DNA from: Copromyces sp. CBS 386.78
Lineage: Eukaryota > Ascomycota > Sordariomycetes > Sordariales > Sordariaceae
Assembly (NCBI GenBank): GCA_030685235.1
Contig: MU839254.1
Coordinates: forward strand, 1 to 64,000
Length of the DNA stretch: 64,000 bases
Direction of reading: 5' to 3'
A program made the translations under genes and the position numbers. Shown here one piece after another: positions 1 to 9,620 of this stretch. Under the pieces are notes generated by a model. It did not search any database, was not told the origin of the DNA, and saw nothing but the letters and a program-made list of their open reading frames with translations. Positions within the stretch are counted from its first letter, which is position 1, and each line of letters begins with the position of its first letter.

Positions 1-92
1 TAAAAATAAAAATAAAAATAAAAATAAAAATAAAAATAAAAATAAAAATAAAAATAAAAATAAAAATAAAAATAAAAATAAAAATAAAAATA
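1..92. repeat. (TAAAAA)n microsatellite
   Basis: About 15 uninterrupted copies of the hexamer TAAAAA start the window and run into AT-rich mutated sequence. The array may continue to the left of the window. Confidence 0.95.
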
Positions 93-1740
93 ATATTAAA
101 TAATTTAAATGTCCGGCTAGAGGCTGCGAACGCGGCCTCTAGTAAGGGAGTAATTTTAATTCTAAAAATTTAACAAATAAGTATTTTGGAAGATGGGCGT
201 TTCATTGTCTTCGTTGGGTATATCCAGCTCCGCCCAAGGAAACACTATTTTACGTTAATCATAACGTTGTTAAATATTTTAATGATAATTAGGTTCCTAT
301 ACGCGCAAACGATAGTAATAGCAATAGTAATAGCGATAGCAATAGCGATAAGGAAAATTTTAATAACGACAACGCTAATACTAGTAATATAGTAGAAGTT
401 TAATTATAAAGAAAAGTATTTAGCTAGCGCAATCAAAATAATATCGAATAATTACGCCGTATATACAGGAAGGTTAAGACGGCCGCCAAAATATAAGTAA
501 AACTAGGCCCAGTCCCCTAAAGGGTAGCTAATACTAAATTTGTACTATTTTATTTATAGTAGTATATAATCTACTCTAGTACTAAAGCGGATTTTAATAA
601 CGTATAATCTGTCTTCTATTATTAATTTAAAGAGGTATAAGAGGCTATTATTAAATAAATTATATTTGAATTTATATTTTATAATAATAAATAGGTTAGT
701 TATATTATATAGTATTATTTTAATTGCGGGCAGCGTACTACGTCGCTTAACGAATCTAATAACGGCTCTATAAAATTATATAAGTTATTAGTTTGTAGTA
801 GGTTAGTTAACTTCTATAAAACTATTACTTCTTATATTGTTATTCGCTTTAAACTCTTTAACTAAAAATTAATAATATTAGTAATTTATATATATATTAT
901 TTAGATAAGGCCTAATTATAGGTGGATAGATTCTATCGCTATAGAATTGATTTTATAGGGTATAAATCTATTTAATAGGTAGTATTAAAAGCTTAAAACA
1001 ACCCTCCCCAACGTTAATTACCCTAGTAGGGATTTGCAATTATATTCTAATAATTTTTAAATTTAATATAGATTGCCTTATACTTATAAAATAAAAGATA
1101 TTTTTTAAATTGGCGAAACGGCCGTTTTAGTAATTAAAGCGGATTATTACCCCTTTTAGTATTTTACCTAACGTCGTATAAACTCCCCTAATACCTAGCC
1201 GAATTTTCCTATACTAATTATAATAATAGGATGTAGTAAATAGGTATCTACGCCTTCGTCCTGCTACTATAGGCGTACGTAAAGGCCGCCCCCTTAAATA
1301 AAGTAGTCTATTTAGCGATAAACCTATCCTACCTAGTAGGGCGAAGGCGAAGGCGCCGCGCGGTAAATCTAATAATATTCAACCTATATATACTTTAATA
1401 CGCTACGACTATTTATAATATAAGCTAGGTCCTAGTATCGAATAATTAAATACCTATAATAAGATTCAAAATTATATCGAAATAGTTAATAATAAGGAAG
1501 AGGAGGAGGAAAATAACGAACTAGTAAGGTACTAAGTAGAGAGAACTTGAAAATAGAGGGAGGGGAAGGCATAGTAAATATTTATCGAAATATCTTCTAA
1601 ACTCTCGTTACTAAATAGCGATTTTGATTGGGATATAATATAACGAGTAAATATAGCAGTTAATTTATAGTAAGTTATATTAAACACTATAAATTAATTA
1701 CGAAATTTAAATAATTTAGATTATAATATAAAGTACTCTA
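93..1740 (+). mobile_element. RIP-mutated transposase remnant, probably Mutator-like (C-terminal part)
   Basis: AT-rich sequence with CA/TG nearly absent and many TAA/TAG stops. In one plus frame near 731-781 the peptide QRTTSLNESNNGSIKLY is readable. It resembles the RTTS.vE..h..lK block found near the C-terminus of fungal Mutator-like (MULE) transposases. Further on, near 1275-1300, a KGRP AT-hook-like stretch follows. The 5' end of the element lies outside the window, and no terminal repeat was found. The family call rests on these two short blocks, so it is tentative. 1741-2004 holds no recognised feature and is the transition into the gene island. Confidence 0.4.
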
Positions 1741-2004
1741 GGTCACATAGCTAGGTAATTCAAATAGTAATGACCATTCAAAACAGTAAGTTTTACCGCT
1801 AAAACTCGATAATTTACATAATAGCTGACATATATAGGGGATAGTATGCCGGTAGGTTTCGATAGTGTGCGGGTAGGTTTACTCTTCTCTTAACTCTGGA
1901 GATGAGAGTCAGTAAATGAATTCGGCATCCGGGTGAAAGCAGGGAGAAGACTAATATAATGTTACCTGCCGTACCCTGCCGAGTTTTTGTTTCTGTCAAC
2001 CAGT

Positions 2005-2220
2005 TCATGTCCTGCTGTCTGTGTCGTCCTTGGTGTCGTAGGTGCCGTAGAAATCGGCGAGTGTGATGTTGTAGAGGTCGTAGTCGGAGTCGAGGAAGGG
2101 GTCGGGGCCGTTGGCGTTGGTGATGATGGTGGGGGAGGAGATGTTCTGAGGGGCTGGGGCGGCGAGGGTGAAGGAGGTGAGGAGGAGGATAGAGGTATAC
2201 TTGGGGGTTGGGAAGAACAT
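2005..2220 (-). CDS. small secreted protein, 71 aa, hypothetical
   Basis: I chose the ATG at 2218-2220, which lies inside a longer open frame, because it places a typical signal peptide at the N-terminus: a short polar start, a hydrophobic core (ILLLTSFTLAAPA) and an Ala-x-Ala cleavage context near residues 21-23. The mature part would be about 48 residues, acidic, with NIT and NIS glycosylation sequons and no cysteine. It is therefore unlike cysteine-rich effectors. Fungal secreted peptides of this size are common, but I recognise no family. It stands alone at the edge of a RIP-mutated block. An unseen 3' exon cannot be excluded. Confidence 0.45.
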   Translation of the reverse strand: MFFPTPKYTSILLLTSFTLAAPAPQNISSPTIITNANGPDPFLDSDYDLYNITLADFYGTYDTKDDTDSRT

Positions 2221-2304
2221 GTTGCTGCTGGCTGTTAATACGGTTTGGACGGTGTAAGAAGGGTAACTGTCGGAGTGTCTCGTAGTAATAGTACCATCAG
2301 TCAA

Positions 2305-2894
2305 CGAGGAAGAAGGCGGAGTGCATAGGGGTAGGTATAGAGAAGCAGGCTCGGGGCGTTACACTCCACCAGGAATTGCCCAAGAAAGCCACCTGTGATA
2401 TAGGTAGTGGACAGTGACAGTGAGAGCGAGGGTGGCACTGAAGTCTTCACTGATTAAGGTATGATCTGGACGGAATTTCTTCCATGTCCTCGGCCAATTA
2501 CGGTAGGAGATACGACAACAAAAAAGAGTCATAGTGGGAGAGGTTTAGAGGGCAGAATAAGATTTAGCGGGAGAAGATAATTTCTGTCAGTCATAATCTC
2601 CATTCATTTCATATCGAAGATACTGTCAATTATCACATTGCGGTAGGACATTGAGGATGTGGGTAGGAACAGCCGTTATCGAATATTTTGCGTGAACACT
2701 TTCCATTGTTGCTGCAGCAGCTCGTTCTTTCCTGGGTATATCTGATACGCATTGCTTCCACCTGGAACCTACTTCCATTCTGCCACCCTCAAATTCTCCT
2801 CCAAAGACCTCCATCAATCCCTAACGCCACCAACCCACCCCGACAATCACTCCCTCTCCCTCTCCATCTCATCCTCCTCTCCCTCACACCCAAT
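2305..2894. other. intergenic region
   Basis: It lies upstream of the minus-strand small secreted gene and downstream of the 133-aa gene. Normal base composition. Open frames here are shadows. A C/T-rich plus strand at about 2815-2930 covers the 3' end of the neighbouring gene. No recognised site. Confidence 0.5.
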
Positions 2895-3296
2895 TCATCC
2901 CATCCTCCCCTCCCTCCGCGCCACGTACGCCAACCAAGCCTCATCCGGTCTCCCCATATGCTCCCTGCACTCCTCCTTGAACGCGTCAGTAGGACACGGC
3001 ACGCCAGCAAGCAACGCCGCGCCGCAGAACTTCATCCACATCAAGGTGACAGTTGCCCACGCAACCTCCCCGTCGGTGAGCACCACCGGCTCCGGGTTTC
3101 CAAGGTGGAAGTAGTCGTAGTATGCCGCGAACACTTCCTCCCTGGCCCCGAAGTAGGCCCGGGTCACCTTGTCCACGGTGTCGAACTGGTCGGGGGCTAC
3201 GCTTCTGATGTCCTCCAGCACGGTGAAGAGCATGTCGGCCTCGATGCGCTTCGTGATGGCCTCGTAGGACTCATCATCTTGGTTGTTGGCGGCCAT
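2895..3296 (-). CDS. hypothetical protein, 133 aa
   Basis: Starts at the ATG at 3294-3296. The protein is soluble and acidic in the N-terminal half, with helical-looking sequence throughout. There is no signal peptide and no transmembrane segment. Two close cysteines occur (about residues 90 and 100), and the tail is basic. Third-position G/C is high, as expected for a translated gene. The frame stays open upstream through one spliced leader exon but has no ATG before a TGA, so the annotated ATG is the only good start. Four introns can be placed upstream in the leader (separate entry). I recognise no family. Confidence 0.6.
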   Translation of the reverse strand: MAANNQDDESYEAITKRIEADMLFTVLEDIRSVAPDQFDTVDKVTRAYFGAREEVFAAYYDYFHLGNPEPVVLTDGEVAWATVTLMWMKFCGAALLAGVPCPTDAFKEECREHMGRPDEAWLAYVARREGRMG

Positions 3297-4060
3297 GTTT
3301 GCTTGCTGTTGACGTCCTGGAGAAAAGGATGGGGTTAGTACCTACTATAGGCGGGAAGTTGGTGAGGGTCAAGTGATGGACGACTCCTTTTTTGGTAGTA
3401 GGGGACTCACGTTGAAAAGGGGAGGGAAGGCGTGGACTTTCTGATGAGAAAAAGAAGTGAATGGTTAGCGAGATCGACAGGAATAACTTGGTAATCGAAA
3501 AGAGACGGGAACTTACCTGCATATTCCCAGTACGGTAGCTTTGTGTGAGCTGAGGAAGAAGTGCTGGGAGTTTCTTCACGAAATCCGGGGTCGCGAGATC
3601 TTCACGTCGATGCGAGACGTACGTTCAAGGTTGCGAAAAATCTGATGTGAGAAGGAGAGAAAATGTCAGCGGGATATACAATAGATTACTACTCGAATAG
3701 TGAGGGAGCTTACCTTGAAAAACTTGTGGTCAAGTTATTGTAATCTTGAGATGGCGAAGTCCGGTCGGGTGTACGCAGGATGAAAGTTGAGGAAATGCCA
3801 AAAATCTGATGACGGAACTGAAATGAAAGGAAGAATTAGCAAGATGTAGACTGTCGGTTGGAACAGAAGTCATGTCATGTTTCATAGGTGCGAACAAGGC
3901 TTCATTCCATGCTGTAAGATCACCGGGCAGAGTAGATCAAAGTGTGCCGTGGAGGGGAAGGGCCGCGCGCGGAGACAGCGAGGTATAAACGCTAGGTACC
4001 AAATGAACAAAAGGAAGATAACTTACGTCAAAGACGCTTGCTTGCTTGTAGACTGAGGTA
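3297..4060 (-). other. 5' leader of the 133-aa gene with four candidate introns
   Basis: On the minus strand four donor/acceptor pairs are visible. 3317-3410: GTGAGT to CAG with a TACTAAC branch. 3441-3516: GTAAGT to CAG with CTAAC. 3642-3713: GTAAGC to CAG with CTGAC. 3806-4026: GTAAGT to CAG. The exons between them are 30-130 nt and lack an in-frame ATG. Three of the acceptors share the context CATCAG. The spliced product would be a long, intron-rich untranslated leader, unless translation starts at an upstream ATG in another frame. Confidence 0.55.
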
Positions 4061-4526
4061 GCCGTGAGGGTGCCGCGGGGTAGAAAGCTGTGAGAACTTT
4101 TGTGGTTGTGGGAAAAAAAACAAATACTAGAAAAAAAAAATGAAGAAAGTTGTGCGTTGGGGAAGGTTTATACTGCGAGCAGGTTGCTAGGTCAACGCGT
4201 CGTGGTCAGGACCTATGATGGGAGAACCTTTACCGTAGGTAGGGATATCTGCCTAAGGTACTCCTGGAAGCAAACAGCGCGCAAAGTGGAAGGAGCAGGC
4301 GGGGTTCCGCAAAGGTTCCAGGTTAAGAGAGTCGAGTGTTAGGCCGTAGAGCGCAAATCACCTCTACCATCGAAGGATGGCAGCAGGGTTTGACACGAAT
4401 GGAACTCAAGAGCGTCAGGTTTGAACCTACCTATACTTGAAGGTGGTTTTCTTGCAGTATTTACGGCCAGGCTTGGGAAGTGTCCAACACAATCTCTACC
4501 ATAGCGGGAAATCCCCCAAGGCATCT
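4061..4526. other. promoter-proximal intergenic sequence
   Basis: Contains A-rich stretches near 4110-4140, upstream of the leader of the minus-strand 133-aa gene. No gene is supported. The plus-strand open frame at 4100-4342 has no coding character. Confidence 0.4.
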
Positions 4527-5194
4527 GGCCTAGTAGGGGGTTTCTAGCCTAGCTTTTTTGCCTAGCCTAGGCTTTATACCTAGGCAAGTTGAAACACCTA
4601 GCCTAGTTGGCCAGGGAAAGCCTCTGATTGGCCAAGCTCCTGGGCCTAGGGAGTTCCCCTTCTTTTCACCAAAATGATGATAGTTCTTTCCCAAAGTTTA
4701 ACACCTTCTTTATAAGAGTAATGAACGAACTTCTTTATTAATTAATTGGGCTAGTGGTTTAATGGTTCTTATTGTTGCTCTTATTATTGTGATCGCTAGT
4801 TCGATTCTAATCCGTAATAGTTTTTTTCGCGCGAAAAGTTTCGTGCGAAAGTATAAATGCCCTTATTTGCCCGGATTGCCCCAGCAGATTTTAAAGTTAA
4901 AGTCCTTCGCCTATTGTGTACTTCGAAACCTTGAATAGATTTTGAAGTCAAAGTCCTTCGCCCACCTCAAACCGCTACCTCTCTCAATTTTTCTACTTAG
5001 AGGTATTAACCAAAGACTCTTATAGGGACTTCCAGCAGGTCCTTATATGGGTCTTTGGCTTTTGCCTTTTTACATTCAAATCCGACCAATCAGAGCCCTC
5101 CATTCAACAACTAGGCTAGGTGAGCCACCTAGGCTAGGCCCACTATCTTGACTAGATTCAGTACCTAGCCTAGAAACCCCCCACCTAGGCTAGG
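4527..5194. mobile_element. CCTAGG-rich inverted-repeat element (foldback/MITE-like)
   Basis: The two ends are inverted copies of roughly 110-120 bp. Left: GGGGGTTTCTAGCCTAG, then GCCTAGCCTAGG, CACCTAGCCTAGTTG, and CTCTGATTGGCC near 4621-4635. Reading the right end in reverse gives the same blocks in the same order: GGGGGGTTTCTAGGCTAGG, GCCTAGCCTAGG, CACCTAGCCTAGTTG, CTCTGATTGG. The ends are crowded with the palindrome CCTAGG. The roughly 430-bp centre is AT-rich and has no ORF, but contains a tRNA-like box A/box B pair. I see no convincing target duplication. It is non-autonomous if mobile. Confidence 0.7.
4748..4824 (+). other. tRNA-like box A / box B segment inside the inverted-repeat element
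   Basis: A box A-like stretch (TAGTGGTTTAATGG) is followed about 40 nt later by a box B-like AGTTCGATTCTAAT. The spacing matches a eukaryotic tRNA or a tRNA-derived SINE head. The implied acceptor and anticodon stems pair poorly, so this is not a functional tRNA as it stands. It could be a decayed tRNA or a Pol III promoter captured by the element. Confidence 0.35.
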
Positions 5195-5450
5195 TGCTCT
5201 CCTTATACTCCCGCTACGGTACATGCAGGTGGTGTTCAGGTTTGATATAAACTGCTTGCGTTACCTTGGAAGAGTCTGGATACCTCTATTGTCATGCTTT
5301 TCAAGTGTTTTGATGTTTTCTACATGAATATCGTCCCTGAGAGCAATTCTACCGCTATATGTACCGGAGCAAGTCCTGCTGATATAGGTAGTCGTGTTAT
5401 TATAGACAAGTGGCTTTCGCCTCCAGTCGACTGCTACTACCAGTCCATCC

Positions 5451-6833
5451 TCAACATTCCATGTCCACGACCCTCCTCTTCCTAGGTAGCACAGAGGTAG
5501 TTACTTTCGAGTTCCTGCACAAAGTGGCCCACCTCAACTCTTCCACTGTATTAGGTACCTCCTTGACGCGCTCCAGCAGCTCCCTCCAGGCAAACGAGCA
5601 CAGTCCCGTCCGCTCACTCCTCCTGACGAGCATACACATAGGATGATGATTCTTGATCATGTCAGGAATGTGCAACTCGTCTTGGCATACACACTTGCCG
5701 TCTGCAACCAAATCGTGTCCCTCGCCGTAGTTGAAAAGACCATACCAGCAGTACCACTGGCCTGGTTTACCTTGTCTTTCAAACCTACGCCAGTGGGTGA
5801 GCGTGGTTGGGTCCGTCAGGATGAGCAGGCTGCCTATAGTCCCCACTACAGTTGCGGTTGGAACGTTGACGTTCATGTTATTCAACTTGTGGTTCAGCGA
5901 TGGGATGTGAATCGTTCCCTGCGTCGGGACGGTGAGGAGGTGTAGATCGAGCGCCTCCATGGCCATACGGATGCCGGCTTCCAGTGATGACATGTTGGCC
6001 CTGACTGGAAGTAGAGCCGTAGCTGGTGTTGCTTCAGTTGTAGCGGTTGAGGTACCAAGTTGAGGTTGCTGTTGTGGTGGCAAAGTGGAGGTTTCGTCGA
6101 GATTGGCGTCGGAGAGTGTCCGCTTGCCCCCGGTGGTGGTGGTCGACGTGGAAATGGAAGCATTCTGCCTAGAGTTAGCAAGAGCTATGACGTGCTGGAT
6201 GATTGCATGTCGACTAACATGGATGTTTCTTTCCTGGGTTTGTCGTTCTCCAAGGCTTCCTTCCTGTTGAGGACATGGAGTGAAAGTGCACTTCTCTTGC
6301 TGTCGTGGAACCGGAACAGAAGCCTGCTGAGCAAGAGCCTCATGTCTGGCTCTGACGATCTTCTTTTCCACCATGAAGTGCGCCTGGTCCACCAAAAGTT
6401 GTCTCTTCTCGTCGGCCAACAGCTTCCTCTGGGCGTTCGCCTCCTTCCACTCGTCGGCTAACTTCTTTCTTGAGGCGTCCAGCTCTTTCCGCTCCTTCGC
6501 CAGCTGCTCCTTGAACTTGGCTAGCGACTCGGTTTTACGAACATAAGCGTCGTGTTCCGCCTTGAGGAACTCCCTCGCGACTGCGAGGGGTGCCTGCTTG
6601 AGGTCGTCCGCGCATTTTGTCTTCCACCAGACGATTGCGAACACCATCAACATGATCACCTTTACCTGCCCCTCATGCTGTGCTTCCAGCGGGAGTTGTT
6701 CTAGTACTGCGTTCCTTTTTTGGATGAGTGAATCATCTGAGACGATTTTGCGGCCGGCTTTGGCGACACTGTCTAGAAGATAGTCCATGACGGTTTGTGC
6801 CTGCTGGCTAGTTTCGCTGGTTTCGCTTGACAT
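5451..6833 (-). CDS. orphan protein: membrane segment, long coiled coil, Cys/His-rich C-terminal domain
   Basis: The ATG is at 6831-6833 and the frame is open for 460 codons. Residues 57-71 are hydrophobic (VIMLMVFAIVWW). Residues 85-170 are a strongly charged K/E/R coiled coil. Residues 225-275 are S/T/P/Q-rich. Residues 345-405 contain WRRFERQGKPGQWYCW followed by spaced Cys and His residues (C362, H373, C381, C383, H388, H396, H397, C400) that could bind metal. A 54-nt stretch at 6165-6218 (GTTAGT donor, TGCTAAC branch, CAG acceptor) looks like an in-frame intron. The paralogue at 7.6-8.4 kb has a non-retained intron at the same place. If spliced, the protein is 442 aa. I recognise no known family. 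Confidence 0.65.
   Translation of the reverse strand: MSSETSETSQQAQTVMDYLLDSVAKAGRKIVSDDSLIQKRNAVLEQLPLEAQHEGQVKVIMLMVFAIVWWKTKCADDLKQAPLAVAREFLKAEHDAYVRKTESLAKFKEQLAKERKELDASRKKLADEWKEANAQRKLLADEKRQLLVDQAHFMVEKKIVRARHEALAQQASVPVPRQQEKCTFTPCPQQEGSLGERQTQERNIHVSRHAIIQHVIALANSRQNASISTSTTTTGGKRTLSDANLDETSTLPPQQQPQLGTSTATTEATPATALLPVRANMSSLEAGIRMAMEALDLHLLTVPTQGTIHIPSLNHKLNNMNVNVPTATVVGTIGSLLILTDPTTLTHWRRFERQGKPGQWYCWYGLFNYGEGHDLVADGKCVCQDELHIPDMIKNHHPMCMLVRRSERTGLCSFAWRELLERVKEVPNTVEELRWATLCRNSKVTTSVLPRKRRVVDMEC
6165..6218 (-). other. probable 54-nt in-frame intron of the coiled-coil gene
   Basis: Donor GTTAGT, branch GCTAAC 12 nt before the CAG acceptor, length 18 codons, removing residues 206-223. 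The paralogue has a clear GTGAGT...TAG intron at the equivalent point, between the coiled coil and the KRTLSDANL motif. The intron reading is therefore better than the continuous one. Confidence 0.6.
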
Positions 6834-7565
6834 CTTGTCGGATGGTTACTTCGAAGGTGGTAGTGAGAAAAAGGGACCACGAATGCGAGTGTCGAGAAAT
6901 TTGATGGTGTCTGGTGACAATTTGCTGCCAAGGGTGTTGTTGAGAGTTGAGAGATGCGAGACGTCGAATGCGGGGGATTTAAAACTCCAGGCGCGCTGTT
7001 AAAAGGTTGTTTATATTGGTGCAGGTGAAGGAACAATTTGGTAGCAGGTGAATGGCACAGCATGGGGCGAACCTGGGCTGGCAGTCAGCTGGCGGACCTT
7101 AGTAGTTGTAGGTGCCGGAGCGCCTGCCAGTCCAGTCTTTCGAAGAATGGTTGTCAGGATTGTTTACCTACCTGTGACCTATATGTTGGCTGAGACTGTT
7201 TCATGCTCACATTCACTCCACTCTTCATGGCATGTATCACCGCTTGATGTTTCCACAACTTGAAGTTAGCGGGAGGTAGGGGATTGTAAGAGCTCCCAGA
7301 TCCCCAACCGTTCAAGTAAGATCGATAATCGAAGTTGTTACGGTATATAGAGGTGTGTAGATGAATGGAATATCGGTCTTGAAAGCATAGGGGCATTTTG
7401 GTCTGACTATCCCGGGTACTGACTAATGTCGCCCTGTTTATATACATTCTCTCACTTCTTATACCTGGACTGGCAAGACTAAGAATCGTCGAAGGGACCT
7501 AGATCGATGACTCAGATGTATGACTGACTTTACGGTTCAGTATTCGATGGTGGCTGGCCAAAAGG
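6834..7565. other. promoter of the coiled-coil gene and intergenic sequence
   Basis: Normal-composition DNA between the minus-strand coiled-coil gene and the start of its truncated plus-strand copy. No supported gene. Open frames at 6787-7447 have no recognisable content. Confidence 0.4.
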
Positions 7566-8470
7566 GCCGGCGATCTCAGACAGGCACCTCTCGCCGTTGC
7601 GCGAGAGCATCTGAAGGCAGAGCACGAGGCGTTCGTTCGTGAAAGCGAGCTTTTGGACGCTCAGAGGAAGCAAATCGATATCGAGAAGCAGACACTAGCC
7701 GAGATGAAGAGCGTCATGGATCGTGAGAGACAAGAGCTGGCTGCCGAGAAGAGGAAGTTGCTCCTGGAGCGGCAGGACTTGGAAGCCGAGAAAAAGATCG
7801 CTAGGGCCAGGCACGAGGCTCTTGTTCAGGCCTCTGTGCCAGTTCCGGAAGAGGAAGAACAGAGCACTCGCCATATCATTGCTCAAGAGGGAGGAAGCCT
7901 CGGAAAAGAAACCCATCATAAGAAGAACGGGGTGAGTACATTACCTATAGGTGTCCAGTTCCTCTAACATACCTATAATATCGCCCCTATTGACTTTCTC
8001 CTAGCAAAACACGTCTTCAACCACCAGCCGCAAACGAACCCTCTCGGACGCCAACCTCCAAGACTCCTCACTGCCACCCAACTGGCAATCCCAGCGCCCC
8101 AGGATCGAAACTCAACAAGTTACCTCCCAACCAGCGCCAGCTCCGGCTTCCACCAGTCCAGCCAGGCAGTCCCGCCCCTAGAAGCCGGCATCCGCACTAC
8201 CCTCGGTGTGTTCAGCCTGCACATTCATTGACCGCACCCCAAATCCACATACACTCCAGGGGCAACAACATAGAACTTGACATCAACGTCTCACCCGCAA
8301 CTACATGTATAGCAGTAGTTATAGATGGCCTCTTTGGTATACCGGACCAGAGGAAGCTGGAACGCTGGCGCCAATTTGAGAGAGAGGAGAATCAGGAGAT
8401 GGTGACTGTAATCCAGGGAAGTAGTGTGTTTGCAAAGGGCAAGACATGAGTACAACTTCTACTCCTGGAC
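7566..8470 (+). pseudogene. 5'-truncated, frameshifted copy of the coiled-coil orphan gene
   Basis: From about 7575 the plus strand reads LRQAPLAVAREHLKAEHEAF and a coiled coil ending in KKIARARHEAL, close to residues 78-168 of the 460-aa protein. An intron at 7931-8003 (GTGAGT...CTCCTAG) is followed by KRTLSDANL, again matching the paralogue. Downstream the frame is broken by stops near 8180. The remainder continues in another frame at 8228-8449, including RKLERWRQFEREEN and a sequence similar to the paralogue's ITVPTQGTIHI region. The N-terminal membrane segment is missing. Inverted relative to the intact gene. Confidence 0.7.
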
Positions 8471-9310
8471 TGCTCAGAAATTGTTTTCCTGGTAGATGTA
8501 TACTGGTGAGGAGGAGTGGAGGGACAACGGGGTGTGATCGTTTGTTTGGAGGGAGCTGCTGGAGCGTGCAGGCTGAGGGAGAGAAGAATAGCGGTTTGGA
8601 AGCTTTGAACAAAGCTTGAGGGTCGAAGGAAAAGAGGCAGTGCGTTGAATGAGAGATGGGTATAGGGAAGAGGCGAGAGACGAGAAACCTGGAAGCATTC
8701 TATTGTAATTCCCAGAGATTAGAATCGACGAACAACACTGGAGTCACTGTCGAATAATCCACTACTCACTTCTTAAGCTCGGTGTTTTCCTTTCGGTTTT
8801 GACGGGGGATAGAGTTAACTCCCACTTGGTTCCTTGTTGGTTAGGCAAGGATCATCATGTCGTAGTACGAATGCTGTGGACGATATCAAGGTTGATCCGG
8901 ATGTACTTTTTCCAGTCACTGTCGAGCCACAACTCACTCCACTAGCTTCTACGCTCCTCCCTCAATTACGTAGTACACCTACAGGTGCCATCTAACTCAA
9001 AACGGCACGGGAATTGGACGGTAGGTGAAGAGTCTTTCGAGCGAGGAAGGTACGAATTGACAAACGGCCAGGTGACGGCGAGATTACCTAGGCTCGCGCT
9101 TTGCATTAGGCCGCCTAACCCACCAACCATTCTTTCCCGTCCTTCCTCGAAGCGTTTCGAGTGTTGTGGAAAGGAGTTCCTTCACCCCTTCCCCTCGGTG
9201 TTTTTACCAACCATCAAATCCCAAGCTCGCACTTTCCACAAAATCAGAAACTGTTCATCTTCCCTTCCTCTGTATTAGGTAGTACACAAAAAACCATAAT
9301 CAGCAGCAAC
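8471..9310. other. intergenic region between two decayed copies
   Basis: No gene supported. Short sequence echoes (TCACTGTCGA near 8741 and again near 8917) suggest a partial local duplication of flanking DNA. Confidence 0.35.
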
Positions 9311-9620
9311 ATGTCCGACCCCGATAATCAGGAGTAACCAGCACCAGAACTAGGGTAGCACCCCGCCATGCCCGTCAACGCCAACCATGGCAATGACAAT
9401 GGCCCCGTTACCAACAAAGACATCCACAAATTCGTTGCAGACGCACAAAGGGTAAAATACTGGCGCAAGTTTGAGCGCGAGGGTCCCCCCGATGAATGGT
9501 ACTGCTAGCATCGGGTGCTCAACGTTGGACACCGAAATAAGATGGTGAATGAGACTATGAGAGACGGCATTGCCGATGTGAAAATCTGTGGAAGGTGTAA
9601 TTTGCAAACAAACAAGAAAT
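9311..9620 (+). pseudogene. third, highly decayed copy of the orphan family (C-terminal domain)
   Basis: Begins with ATGTCCGAC but hits a stop after eight codons. Downstream, frame-matched sequence reads VKYWRKFEREGPPDEWYC then a TAG. It then continues with HRVLNVGHRNKMVNETMRDG and KICGRCN. These match the WRRFERQG..WYCW..GH....C..C block of the 460-aa protein. Several stops make it non-functional. Only the C-terminal third is present. Confidence 0.6.

Noticed and set aside
186..392. 68-codon frame in the first AT-rich block
   Set aside because: It lies in RIP-mutated DNA without motif, and tandem Ile/Ala codons come from a GCAATA/GCGATA run.
4748..4824. Functional tRNA gene
   Set aside because: Box A and B are present, but acceptor and anticodon stems do not pair well enough.
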